NCBI GenBank assembly: GCA_039105265.1
Contig: JAPFFF010000011.1
Location: forward strand, 62,001-126,000
DNA length: 64,000 bases
Reading direction: 5' to 3'
Source: Tritrichomonas musculus
Lineage: Eukaryota; Parabasalia; Tritrichomonadida; Tritrichomonadidae
Positions 43,801 to 52,121 of this stretch are shown in pieces (within the stretch, counting starts at the first letter, position 1; the number at the start of each line of letters is the position of its first letter). The notes under the pieces are model-generated. The model saw nothing but the letters and a program-made list of their open reading frames with translations, was not told the origin of the DNA and searched no databases. The position numbers were made by a program, and so were the translations under genes.

Positions 43801-44305
43801 TTGGAAAGTCATCATTAGACTGCTGTGACATACAAAAATAAATACCACATGTAATCAAATTTTTTGCCGATTGCTGATCCATCGAACTCATTTTTGATAC
43901 GATTGTGGCAATTAAATCAGTTAATAGTAATTTTTTTGTTCTTCTAATGAATTCTAAAGTAAATTGATCACTAGGTAATTCAGCATCTAAAGAATCAAAT
44001 GTCTTACTTTTTCTTTTCATTGCAATATCACCTATCGAATTAAATAAATAATTAATACATGTCTGTAAATCGTATTGAGCGATATCGGTTAAATCGCATA
44101 TCATTTGTTTATAAAAAATATTAGATCGGGGAAAAACTTCAAAAAGCTCTGATGATAAAGGCTTTTTAGAAACCATATATATTTTTTTTATATTCACTAC
44201 TTCTGGCTTTAATATATTAATCCAAAATCTTGTGACAAGATTTCTAAATACATGTTCGAATAGATAAGGCATATGGGCAGTCGGTTGAGCTTTTTTTTGA
44301 TTCAT
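37838..44305 (-). CDS. Giant HEAT-type protein, Furry/Tao3/Mor2-like
   Basis: Furry-type proteins are scaffolds for NDR/LATS kinases in cell morphogenesis. The 2155-residue protein is helical throughout, apart from a Lys/Glu-rich coiled coil at about residues 1415-1450, a Ser/Asn/Pro-rich linker to about 1580, and a Thr/Asn-rich stretch near 1900-1945. Just after the first linker, WAKEAMRWTIGTQNL then RIAYMSLIILNSL (near residue 1590-1610), it matches the family's C-terminal domain pattern of W, a short spacer, then R-x-I-A-x-x-S-L-x-I. The N-terminal half is divergent. I use the ATG at 44305; the frame is open slightly further upstream only from a TTG. Confidence 0.6.
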   Translation of the reverse strand: MNQKKAQPTAHMPYLFEHVFRNLVTRFWINILKPEVVNIKKIYMVSKKPLSSELFEVFPRSNIFYKQMICDLTDIAQYDLQTCINYLFNSIGDIAMKRKSKTFDSLDAELPSDQFTLEFIRRTKKLLLTDLIATIVSKMSSMDQQSAKNLITCGIYFCMSQQSNDDFPIMLLKQWSVIFSYISNLSQNDLFDRLTQLIINKYDLFFTLMRFVRLDNKKGGHSDDILEIMTSHLKRAMRKKILTSSMFISISTILSTYRGESDCIKKILAIAKSFVENVPKSNPGAIDLIVTLLPFTDWSPTEKEKFFFDKVFPLAQTEDGILSAARSFRTMMFDHNLHPDFLFFVWSPNKRENSLEFLEWEVPDSLRPETLTKIFNQYFLTSPYLNSCSSIIQQIIVRLAAMDFKNFIENIFPHFVNTDIDSPQFKVFMSIVPMINDEKFMERSNGVSKEDVDSFNTEFANTANTKMQKMISSLQGYSLHITESYKNKAMKANKTSNPNQSVLEAFNKLHIDIGTETNFQSEENQIQKDRDDNSNKIVRIIPYLVNSKMFLTKEWMKSFVRLSALSDEEVSKPAYSICQSIFQQEEKRMDFCAVLIEMSLDIEQKMEVLYICLTMLIEITDLLEPNTPKDDDAYEYNIEFVALLGLASNYPVLRSVAFDLLIRANKLLQNQGLYSQIEDHIPAIASNVNHSIMLQTFPKRPGKNEYMEDVFSFANLLYSNYQEPWLFFLAEFGRVIIYSKYNSLLKRIKEHCQKYAGHIKEIDDKNHGHLDLGLLVIFISSCTIIDCFENNLFVYEIPIMSNDQIESFSEQLEGIIYNCFNYEKYNLIFKALKHVNYTVVPMIFNILKNILKKVSSITTTSNKDQQITFAKLNQFKPMNLAKLFLNVLPSIHLMLSAIEGTKISSKMIQLTSIEMYFIICSDENTMDILQSIVESKENSKEFQQITLSFLIFLNFCMECYIPITSNDNNANNILFVEKKPTAAKFIWEYLCFLLNLNDKENPKYITVKTYAAWVLQTIINKANKIIPMCKEPEIKTISNCERYGYNVLYSLLKLNTFDYFPLFANSCFRRKGMMADAFFTAIHQQIFELDRSNPGVSNFYNRHAGLLLLLGILRLKTGSPYAKDFLEKFNEVYPHRSHSNDNQKESIDEILKDPATHFERITEQLVKAALEQMKDKKFKGTIKVMVEILKKWIIKFRLLPNQKVCIPSKVSYLVYPSIQFLNDLMEITIIYKYNHDFQRIVDLWATLLKVKDNQYTVPVFITEYATDKNPRSEKDLKNDNDSEKDTHTELKSELFKQLLEDKSMTIIPKTLAKRCKFAYYAYVTYQKKKDMDNEFWIVDVLITALKKFKDYMENFLPELLHFAILFHANQTQSLLKRLCKKYEILYTRRTLSTISIQNLVADFNKKICEIDEKMQKKFEENQKEEEKKKEEERRKKEEERLKEEEKRKKNEANSSNGKELPNIEISDDSQSISNNSSLHFDESSIKVPIGSLSAKRPATPTTITKPFQIPIARKFSNNPFIADNDIITENSSSSTFSPANMLSTTDDEFESQNFEIIHPHAKHSIKNNVNFRPLRSQSTPPAPQKKRKSLIVKWAKEAMRWTIGTQNLRIAYMSLIILNSLKYPEMDHRIITDLLIGVCKSTAYFLSVHDPNEDKSLLYDFIDEAFKLFKTHFENNEILALRFIESFLSFVVSVDAYFENMLPLFENCLSSKITERDAQDEVLAALKPYFNELESDSTARAAFTNFEKKATKNAIDIKFVKIVLRRTNIKRNLALAQEEQELSNDEEDDLLIQQASDKQLNSAFVHYSLMVGNASADLKRRIFTISSKIISKIQNQRKIDSIKEKPPTLSETNDNETDENLQITGDNSKENENVNLTTTASQSQATTEASMTNPMASLSAATTGTATTTNTIDVSNTVTATTTNTGNTTNTTTNTKMASMFSNNQQKNANPGDDELEKNDLNAQALLIIFNEAANCLPWMKEAIDFIKALSIFYPMISTVPLINEGGWAHSAKCVIENINKFAPKEKISVSLVNCSNLNALSILLTVPINDKKAPSIKVLPFSSILDTFPINTKEPKRSNFEDLTKTVLKISTEFKNKIMGSISPKADYFISGHWEVIKPSTKFIDDTNLWMKFKIQKNVPPLLTPDEFLRLGDK

Positions 44306-44705
44306 TCTGCCCAAAATCTTATATCAATATATTTTGATTTGGGTTAAATTTCGGTACAGCCAAATATATTCTCATTTTATTCAAAATCAACAAACTTTTT
44401 AAAAAAGATTTTTTTTTAATGCAAAATACTGTTCTATATCTTTATTTTCAACAAAATATGATATAATTTTATTTGAATATTATTAATATACTCTGAAAAA
44501 CAAATATTTTTTTAATAAAACACATTTCTCTTTGAAAATTTCATTATCCTCGAATTTAAATATTTCATTATTTCATAGATTTACAGTTCCAATATTATTA
44601 TTTCAAATATAAATATTAAAATAATCACAGTTATGTAAAATCAAGAAAGAAATTCTTTATAAGTCATTATAAACACATACAATTTATATTTATAACCTTT
44701 ACAAA
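44306..44705. other. AT-rich intergenic region
   Basis: Four hundred AT-rich bases lie between two minus-strand genes. No gene or notable repeat is seen. Confidence 0.6.
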
Positions 44706-47228
44706 TCATTTGTCATCGTCAGGAATATCCAATAATATTGCCGTTCTGTATTGCATATCAGGAAGAGTGTCAATCACACTTTCAAAATCATATCCAGCAT
44801 ATTTCACGACCAAATTCCTCAGCATTTCATTCACAAATTCATCATTACTACTAGCAAGGAAAGACTTAAGCTTTAAATCCGAATCGACTGGCATTCCATC
44901 ATCAATAATCAGTCCAAAGAACGCATGAAGCAAAGAAGCAAAAACAATCTGACCCGCAGCAGTAGAAAACGATAACAATGGCTGTGCCAATGTCCAATCA
45001 AACCAAAATTTGAAAATTAGTTTTAATATATTATCATCATTATCATCATCGTCAGATTGATTCGCAATCAGCTCATTTAGATCACTATTTTTATTATCAT
45101 TTATATTAATGCTGCTTGAATTGATAATACTCTCCCATAAATCTGGTAATTCGTCGTATTTTTTGTCTTTTTCAATTTCATCCTCTCCAATCACGATTCC
45201 GAAATCGTAAGAACCGAAGCACTGCGGCTTCAAATAAAGTCTGGCTTTTGAAGGCTCAAGTATAACGTTAATTGGCGTCTTTGTGAATGATAAGACGGTT
45301 TCTGGCCTCTTCACATCAATTTTGGCGCCACCGAATTGCGAAAAGCTTCCTGCCACAGATTTGTGAGAGATCAATGACTCAACTATTTTCCTCATAAAAA
45401 GTGGACCATATGTGTCAAATTGTGCTTGATTGGAGGGAGTTCCTGATGAAACAATTTCGACTTTTTCTGTAGAATGAGGGATTGAGCGACTTGGAAAAAT
45501 GGGGAAAATAGGATAACTAAATCGAAGCCAACTCGATACAATCGATAAAATCAAATCAAATGAAGGATAAATTGCTTCTTTTGCTTCATTTTCAATAATC
45601 TCGAGTTCATTCTCATAGTTCTCATCTATACTTTCATTAACAACATTTTTTCGAAGAATCCAATTTGTTATTAACTGCGATATTTCTAGTGTTGCTAGAC
45701 CAGCTAATGCTGCATCTCTAAAACTGGCACGTTCGGGACAGATTTTAATGCCAATTGAAAGAGATTGTTCAAGCAACTTTGAAGCAAAATTTTTTGGAAT
45801 TGGATTTTTTTTCTTCAAATTTTCGTTGGTTGAAGGTTGATCATCAGAATCTACTATTTTACTTTTGTCGTCGTTTCCAAAAGGAGATGGATCAGATTCT
45901 TGAACATTTTCATGCATAAAATTTGTACAGCTATCATTATAACTAGAATCTGATGATGAGTAGTTAATGATATCATCGCTATCACTTTTGCTATTAGTAT
46001 TATTTTCATCATTAGTGTCTTTTCTAGCATTTATTCCAGTAATTTGAGGAAAAATTTGTAAAATAAGACGGGGAACACCTTTGACAGTCTGATACCATTT
46101 TTCTTGTACTGACTTTTCAATACCAAGATCTGGCTTAAGTACTCGATACAGCCTAGATCCTTTGAAATAAAGTGTTTCTCTAATTCCATCTAGTAATTGT
46201 GAGAGAAAAGGAGATCTATTGATAATAATTTTCTCTAATTGCATTGGAAGTTCTCTAGTTGCGAATAAAACTAAAGGATGCGTTGGATCATCATAAAGGA
46301 CCTCAGATATTCGCCCATGAGTGATATTAAAAGAAATCCGAAAAAGTCTGTTATTGTTAATTTCATAAAAATAATTTTCTGGAGCTGATGCTATTGAATT
46401 CGGATTTCTTTTGTTTTCAATCGTTTTCTCAGTATATAATTTCTTTAGTGCATTTATTGTAGTTAGAGCATTTGCTTTGATATAATTACTGCTGGCCTGA
46501 CTAGTATCACGTCGACCTAAATTTTGTTGCTTTCTTTGTTCGAAATAATTGATACAATTCAGTGCTGTTTCGAGCTGTTGAAGTGTAAATGAGGCTCGGG
46601 CTTTATAAAGCCAATAATTTGGGCTATTTGTCCCTAGTGCAATTCCACATTGTGAATCTTGTAAGGTCGTTATAAAATCACTTATTCTGTTTAATTCAGC
46701 ACGACGTTTAAAAGATGAGGAAAATTGAAAAGAATTTTGATCTTTGATATCTTGAATTTTACTGCATTCTAAAAAAAAATCTGTATTAGTAAAACATTTT
46801 TCGAGCTTATCTTTTGGAGCAATACGGTTTTTATAAGAATTTTTAATTTTCATATGATTATTATAGTTGTAATGACTATGAATATAAGAATTATTCGAAT
46901 GAAATTGTTGAAATAAATTGCCATAATTTGAATTATTATCAATAATAATATCATTCACTTGATCATCGTCGGGGAGAAGTACTTTTTTTTTAACTGAGTC
47001 AACTAATATGTTTTTATAAGGGCTATGAACAGCCTCAGAAAAATCATTTCTTGCGTGGTGAGTTAAGCCTAGCTTTTTATGTGCAAGTGCTCGATTTAAA
47101 AAAGCGTCAGATCTCATTGATTTTGAATTTGAATTTCCAGCAGCAGTATAACATCTAATAGCATCTGCGTATTCATCTTTATTAAAAGCAATATTTCCAA
47201 GAAGCAGTGAATTAAGGTTTCCATTCAT
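44706..47228 (-). CDS. TPR protein, TTC13/SRFR1-like (840 aa)
   Basis: Residues 1-75 form TPR-like helices (NIAFNKDEYADAIRCYTAAG; LNRALAHKKLGL). A further pair of TPR-like helices lies around 185-260. Residues 395-470 are acidic and disordered. The C-terminal part contains FDTYGPLFMRKIVES and later FKFWFDWTLAQPLLSFS and GQIVFASLLHAFFGLII. This resembles the F-x-W-x-x-x-x-P-L-T/S-x-G-x-A ending of TTC13 and plant SRFR1 proteins. The function in protists is unknown. The start is the ATG at 47228, preceded by TTTTCAA. Confidence 0.5.
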   Translation of the reverse strand: MNGNLNSLLLGNIAFNKDEYADAIRCYTAAGNSNSKSMRSDAFLNRALAHKKLGLTHHARNDFSEAVHSPYKNILVDSVKKKVLLPDDDQVNDIIIDNNSNYGNLFQQFHSNNSYIHSHYNYNNHMKIKNSYKNRIAPKDKLEKCFTNTDFFLECSKIQDIKDQNSFQFSSSFKRRAELNRISDFITTLQDSQCGIALGTNSPNYWLYKARASFTLQQLETALNCINYFEQRKQQNLGRRDTSQASSNYIKANALTTINALKKLYTEKTIENKRNPNSIASAPENYFYEINNNRLFRISFNITHGRISEVLYDDPTHPLVLFATRELPMQLEKIIINRSPFLSQLLDGIRETLYFKGSRLYRVLKPDLGIEKSVQEKWYQTVKGVPRLILQIFPQITGINARKDTNDENNTNSKSDSDDIINYSSSDSSYNDSCTNFMHENVQESDPSPFGNDDKSKIVDSDDQPSTNENLKKKNPIPKNFASKLLEQSLSIGIKICPERASFRDAALAGLATLEISQLITNWILRKNVVNESIDENYENELEIIENEAKEAIYPSFDLILSIVSSWLRFSYPIFPIFPSRSIPHSTEKVEIVSSGTPSNQAQFDTYGPLFMRKIVESLISHKSVAGSFSQFGGAKIDVKRPETVLSFTKTPINVILEPSKARLYLKPQCFGSYDFGIVIGEDEIEKDKKYDELPDLWESIINSSSININDNKNSDLNELIANQSDDDDNDDNILKLIFKFWFDWTLAQPLLSFSTAAGQIVFASLLHAFFGLIIDDGMPVDSDLKLKSFLASSNDEFVNEMLRNLVVKYAGYDFESVIDTLPDMQYRTAILLDIPDDDK

Positions 47229-47385
47229 TTGAAAATAGATTTTGAAAAATTTTGGTATGAAATAACTTTTTGATAAGGCATATATGAATTCTTAATGATC
47301 TATCAAATATTAAAAAAAAAAAAAAAAAAAAACAAGGTTTGATATAAAAAAAAAACATAAAAACAAATTTTTATTACAAAAACAA

Positions 47386-50187
47386 CTATGTTCTAATCAC
47401 TGGAGGTTTCCTTTTTGGAGTTTCGGCTTTCGGAGTTACTATTTTGACATGAGGCTTTAATTTTGGTTTCGTTGTTTCATATAAATCAGTTGGAATTGGG
47501 ATGTATGGAACTCTTTTTTTGGCTCTTGTTGATTCTATATAAAGCGAATTTCTTGATCTAAGAGGAAATCTTTCCTTGAAAAATTCGTCGTTATCACTAT
47601 CGCTGTCAGCATCATCTGCAAAAACTCTTAAACTTTTAGTAATAGTCATTGGAATAGGTCCTGTGATTGGCATTCCACTCTCTGGTTGAGTATTAGCGAA
47701 GAGGGAATCACCATCTTGGATATTTTCAACAGGTCCATCTGTAAGGAGAGGAGAAACAATGATTCGATGCGTTTGAGGTATTTTTGAATCTGGACGGCGC
47801 ATTGGAGAACCTGAGACAGGTTGAGAAAATTGCTTTTGAAATTCATCCAAGGTAAATTCTTCATTATCACTAATTTCATCATCATTTGCAGCAGGGAAGC
47901 TAGCATTATAAGTATTATTAGAAATATGATTTTCATTGTTTGGGTTTTCATCATCAAATTGTAGAAAATCGCGAGATTCAGAATTTGAATCATTTTGATT
48001 ATTAATACCAAAATCAAGAAAGTCAACTTGATTATTATTTGAATTTAACTTATTATTTTCTTCATCATATTCTATATAATCGTATTTATCATATTCATAT
48101 TCCTCGTTATCTGCACCATTTTTGTTTCTATTAGGTGTTGTATTAAAATCACTTCTACGTGAGCTTCCTAGTAGATTTCGTGGTGAACGAGATGAATGAA
48201 TGCTTTGAGTATTATGTTGTGGTGAACGAATACTTAATGGCTGTGATGAAGGCCTAAACGTAAAGATTGCAATAGGAAATTCTTCCGATGGAGCAATTAT
48301 ACTATTTAGCGGATAAAAAGAGAAATCGTTCGGTCGAACCGGATCTTGTGCTGAAATAGGCACAAATCTATCTTTAATTGTATCATAAGAATCAATTATT
48401 TTGGATTCTTTCTCTTCTTTTTTGTTTTTTGATAAAAATAAATTTCTATCAAGAAGCATTATTGCATCATCTATTCCAACTACAACATCTTTATGCCCAT
48501 TAATAACGCATAAACAATTAGCTTGAACAGGCAAATAAATTTTTGTAAAAATTGCATGCAGTTTATAATCCCAAACACAAATAGTACCATCACTTGCAGA
48601 AGAGAGAAAAAATGAAGATGAAAAAGCAAAATCAATTACCGGAGCATCATGCCCTTTAACTTTATCTTTTGATTTCAAAGCTCGATTATTCATTAATATT
48701 CTTTCAACAGATCCATTCTCAAATCCGAGATATATGATTTCTCCATTGAATTTAATAGCACTAAACTTATTTACAGCCAATCTGCATAAAGGAAAATCCT
48801 TCTTTAAATCATAAAAAGTCAATTCTTTTTCTCGAATTAAAAGTACAAGATTAGTTGGATAGTAATAATCAATTGAGATAATTGGAGGTCCTGTAACTTG
48901 AAATTTTTTACCAATTTCCAAAGTTTTTGGATTCATAATTAAAAGATCATTTTTCATTGTTGATATTAAATAAGTCCAACCATCTTCGAATTTACATATG
49001 GTTACAGATTTTGCACTAATATCTTCTGATTTTATTTTTTCGAAAGGCCATACATTTGTATTATAAATTGTTAACAAACCTTCTTTTGATACTAAAAATA
49101 ATCTTTCTCTTCTTGTTGTTTCTTTGATCCTGTAAACATGCGAATTATTTGATCCTTTAAATTGAGTATATATATAATAGCCACGATCATAAAAATATTG
49201 CGAAGAATTGGATTTTACACTAGTGCTAAAATTCAATGTTTGATCTGGTGATTCTATTTTAGCAATTTCGAGACCATCTCGTGGAGATATAAAATAAACG
49301 CTTGAGTTTTCGCATTGAACCAGAATGCGGGCAGCGCTTTCCTGCTTGTTACATCTATTTATTTTGATAGGATTTGGAATCGAAGGAACCCAAGTTTTCC
49401 AAAATAAATCGATTTTGTAGAACGTAATTTTCCCATCAAAACAAAGTGCGATTGTTTGCTCATTTGATAAGAAAAGTCGATTTGCTTTTTCCGTAAACAG
49501 AATAATTTCAAAATTTTTCTTTGTTTTGGCATTGACTGCGTTAACTGATATATTATTCAATAAAAAAATAATGTGTTCGGAATCTAATATTAGCCCATCT
49601 TCTATTTCATTTGAATAGTATTCAATAGAATCAAGGAAAAATGATTGTTGCGAAATAACTCCGCTTAGATCATAAGCAGAATATCCACTATTTGTAAATA
49701 AATAAATGATTTCATTTTCGAAATCAGCAATCGATGGTTTGGTTAGTAAAACTTCATCAGGAAAAATTTTATCTAGATAAATTGAAAACGGACTGAAGAA
49801 AACGCCATAGCATCTTACAGAATCGCCAATAATTATTAGCATTTTTGATTTTTCAAAGAAAAACATTCTTTTTACGTTATCTTGTGAAATAGAATGCCCT
49901 TTAATAATCGGATGGCCTATTTCTGATAATGAAATTGCAACAAGTGTTGATGGATTTTCAGTAACGCCAAATAGGCAATTATTATTTCTCGAGTAGGCAG
50001 TGGCTACAAATTTATAAAAAAATCTGTCTTTATATTTATTCGATTCAAATCGAAATAAATCACCAGGGGTTGTTATAACTGTAGTAGAATCATTGCTCTC
50101 GATTATCCCTGTGGCAAGCGAATAGGGACCATCAATTTCTCGAATAGATTTAGCTCCAAATTTATACTCGGTCTGAATGTAGGACAT
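47386..50187 (-). CDS. WD-repeat protein with long disordered tail (933 aa)
   Basis: The first 600 residues look like beta-propeller blades. The clearest WD repeat is VKGHDAPVIDFAFSSSFFL followed by SASDGTICVWDYK (about residues 511-543), with a second blade after it. The rest of the propeller is divergent. Residues 640-870 are acidic, Asn/Ser-rich and disordered, and the C-terminus is basic and proline-rich (PKLKPHVKIVTPK). I do not recognise the family; a scaffold in traffic or transcription is possible. The start is the ATG at 50187. A 21-base A tract lies at 47312-47332, between this gene and the TPR gene. Confidence 0.7.
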   Translation of the reverse strand: MSYIQTEYKFGAKSIREIDGPYSLATGIIESNDSTTVITTPGDLFRFESNKYKDRFFYKFVATAYSRNNNCLFGVTENPSTLVAISLSEIGHPIIKGHSISQDNVKRMFFFEKSKMLIIIGDSVRCYGVFFSPFSIYLDKIFPDEVLLTKPSIADFENEIIYLFTNSGYSAYDLSGVISQQSFFLDSIEYYSNEIEDGLILDSEHIIFLLNNISVNAVNAKTKKNFEIILFTEKANRLFLSNEQTIALCFDGKITFYKIDLFWKTWVPSIPNPIKINRCNKQESAARILVQCENSSVYFISPRDGLEIAKIESPDQTLNFSTSVKSNSSQYFYDRGYYIYTQFKGSNNSHVYRIKETTRRERLFLVSKEGLLTIYNTNVWPFEKIKSEDISAKSVTICKFEDGWTYLISTMKNDLLIMNPKTLEIGKKFQVTGPPIISIDYYYPTNLVLLIREKELTFYDLKKDFPLCRLAVNKFSAIKFNGEIIYLGFENGSVERILMNNRALKSKDKVKGHDAPVIDFAFSSSFFLSSASDGTICVWDYKLHAIFTKIYLPVQANCLCVINGHKDVVVGIDDAIMLLDRNLFLSKNKKEEKESKIIDSYDTIKDRFVPISAQDPVRPNDFSFYPLNSIIAPSEEFPIAIFTFRPSSQPLSIRSPQHNTQSIHSSRSPRNLLGSSRRSDFNTTPNRNKNGADNEEYEYDKYDYIEYDEENNKLNSNNNQVDFLDFGINNQNDSNSESRDFLQFDDENPNNENHISNNTYNASFPAANDDEISDNEEFTLDEFQKQFSQPVSGSPMRRPDSKIPQTHRIIVSPLLTDGPVENIQDGDSLFANTQPESGMPITGPIPMTITKSLRVFADDADSDSDNDEFFKERFPLRSRNSLYIESTRAKKRVPYIPIPTDLYETTKPKLKPHVKIVTPKAETPKRKPPVIRT

Positions 50188-50440
50188 TATATTTTCAATA
50201 ATAACGATTATACTATAGTAATATTTTGAATGATAAAATGTACGTTATAAATTGAATTATCAAATTTTGATTGTATATAAAAATTGAGAATATTGAAATA
50301 ATTATTCAATTTCTAAACCTCCGATACAAATAAAAATATAACAATATAATACTATTTTAATAATTTGGGCTATTTATCAAATTAATAAATAAAAAATAAT
50401 GAAGAATAAAATCAAATTTTATTTTTGATCTAATCCTCAT

Positions 50441-51613
50441 ATGATTCAACTCTTTTTTTTGCTTTCTCTTTATAAAACAAGCATGGATGTTACAACCACA
50501 ACTGGATTTCAAAAATATCCTTTATTAGCATACGGTTTCAAGAAGAATGCAAGTTTTTATATTGATATATCAATTCCTACATCTTCAATGGTTTTTGGAC
50601 TTGCAACGAAAGATGAAATCAAATATATTGAGAGTTTATCACCAAAAGATGATTATTGTTCTGGTAACTTTACGCTTGCCAAAATTCAGGATAAAGTTTT
50701 ATATGGTAAAAACACGAATATCAGCGGTATTATACTTTCAAAAGGATTTTATATTCCATTTTCATATGGCTGTCATCATGAGTATGAATATGATCTTGAA
50801 CTTAATTTCCTAAATGGTAATACTCATAGAAATTATCTATATGATATTGGTCCAATATATACTATGGCTTTTGGCATTTTTGAATTTATTATGCTTCTCA
50901 TTTTCCTTCTTTTCTGCATATTTTATATCAGAACAAAAAATGAATATACGACATATTTAACCATTTTGTTTTTATTAGCATTTATTCAGTGCATTGTATC
51001 ATTCTTTCTTTTTGAAATTGCTAATCAATACGAATATCTTTATTATTCTAAATTACTGAAATATTTTGCTTTAGCAAATGAAGCCATTGTTTTAACTTCT
51101 TTGATACTTTACTTAATTCTTTCGATTAAATTAAAAAATATCAACATTCGTTTTTCAGGTGAACATTTGCTAATTGCAATTGGCTGCGCTTTTTTCTCAA
51201 TGGTTATCGACTTAATTTGCTTTTTTATTGAAATTAAAGATAAATATGCTCTTGGATTCCCATCATTTCTACTTCTATGCGTTTATAACTATTTTATTAT
51301 CAAACTTTCATTACATTCAACAGGATTATATACACATATTGCAATTTTAACATATACGATTGGATATACAATTATAAATTTATTAAATAATACTGCATTT
51401 TTCATATTTAATGAAGTGTTAAGTGTCCCTATTTGGATCATATCTGTTAATATCTTGTATCTTTTCATTTTTATATTTTCAACTCTCTTCTTCTTCCTTG
51501 GATATGTTGTTGGACATGAGTTTGAATCAAGAGGAAGCATTATAAAATCGATATATGTTAATACTTATACCAATTCAGTTATTAATAGTGAAGCCCCAGT
51601 TTTATCTCCTTGA
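50441..51613 (+). CDS. Seven-transmembrane protein (390 aa)
   Basis: A short hydrophobic N-terminus (MIQLFFLLSLY) may be a signal peptide. It is followed by an extracellular-type domain of about 125 residues with paired Cys, and then seven hydrophobic segments at roughly residues 144-168, 175-198, 207-230, 240-264, 272-294, 299-322 and 330-358. The layout of a luminal beta-type domain plus 7TM recalls GPR180/TMEM145/Lung7TM-type proteins, but no diagnostic motif is seen. The C-terminal tail is short. The upstream sequence has CTCAT directly before the ATG, an initiator-like motif. Confidence 0.75.
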   Translation: MIQLFFLLSLYKTSMDVTTTTGFQKYPLLAYGFKKNASFYIDISIPTSSMVFGLATKDEIKYIESLSPKDDYCSGNFTLAKIQDKVLYGKNTNISGIILSKGFYIPFSYGCHHEYEYDLELNFLNGNTHRNYLYDIGPIYTMAFGIFEFIMLLIFLLFCIFYIRTKNEYTTYLTILFLLAFIQCIVSFFLFEIANQYEYLYYSKLLKYFALANEAIVLTSLILYLILSIKLKNINIRFSGEHLLIAIGCAFFSMVIDLICFFIEIKDKYALGFPSFLLLCVYNYFIIKLSLHSTGLYTHIAILTYTIGYTIINLLNNTAFFIFNEVLSVPIWIISVNILYLFIFIFSTLFFFLGYVVGHEFESRGSIIKSIYVNTYTNSVINSEAPVLSP

Positions 51614-52121
51614 GATATGGAAGAGTTTCACATATATTTGTATAGTTGCATAATAATACTTTTTTTTTTTCTCTTTAGTATCCATTGAATTTTACTCATT
51701 TCAGAATAAAAATATCATTTAACTTCCTTATTCATTTATTTATAATATTTTTCAGGATAAGTTAATTGGAAGATTAGTATATATATTATCTGATCAATGT
51801 TAGAAATGAATGAGTGAAATACATTCGATATTAAATTATATTTTGAGCTAAGGGGATGAAGAAAAGAATATGAGAAGTAAAGAGAACAAAAAAAAATTCT
51901 TCTCAAGAGATCAATTTTAGAAATACTGAATTAAGGTATTTATATAAATTGAAAAATATTACTAAATTTATACAAGAAATTGAGCGCTATTACATGCTTT
52001 TATATTTTTCATCATACAAAAATATTTTGGGATAAACAAATAAAATATTTAGTAACGCGATTAATATTGATCAATATCCATCCCAAAATAGTTGTGCTAA
52101 TTTTGAAGTAAAAACATAATA
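51614..52121. other. AT-rich intergenic region, 0.5 kb
   Basis: Convergent 3' ends flank this region. No gene or repeat is recognised beyond short T and A runs. Confidence 0.6.
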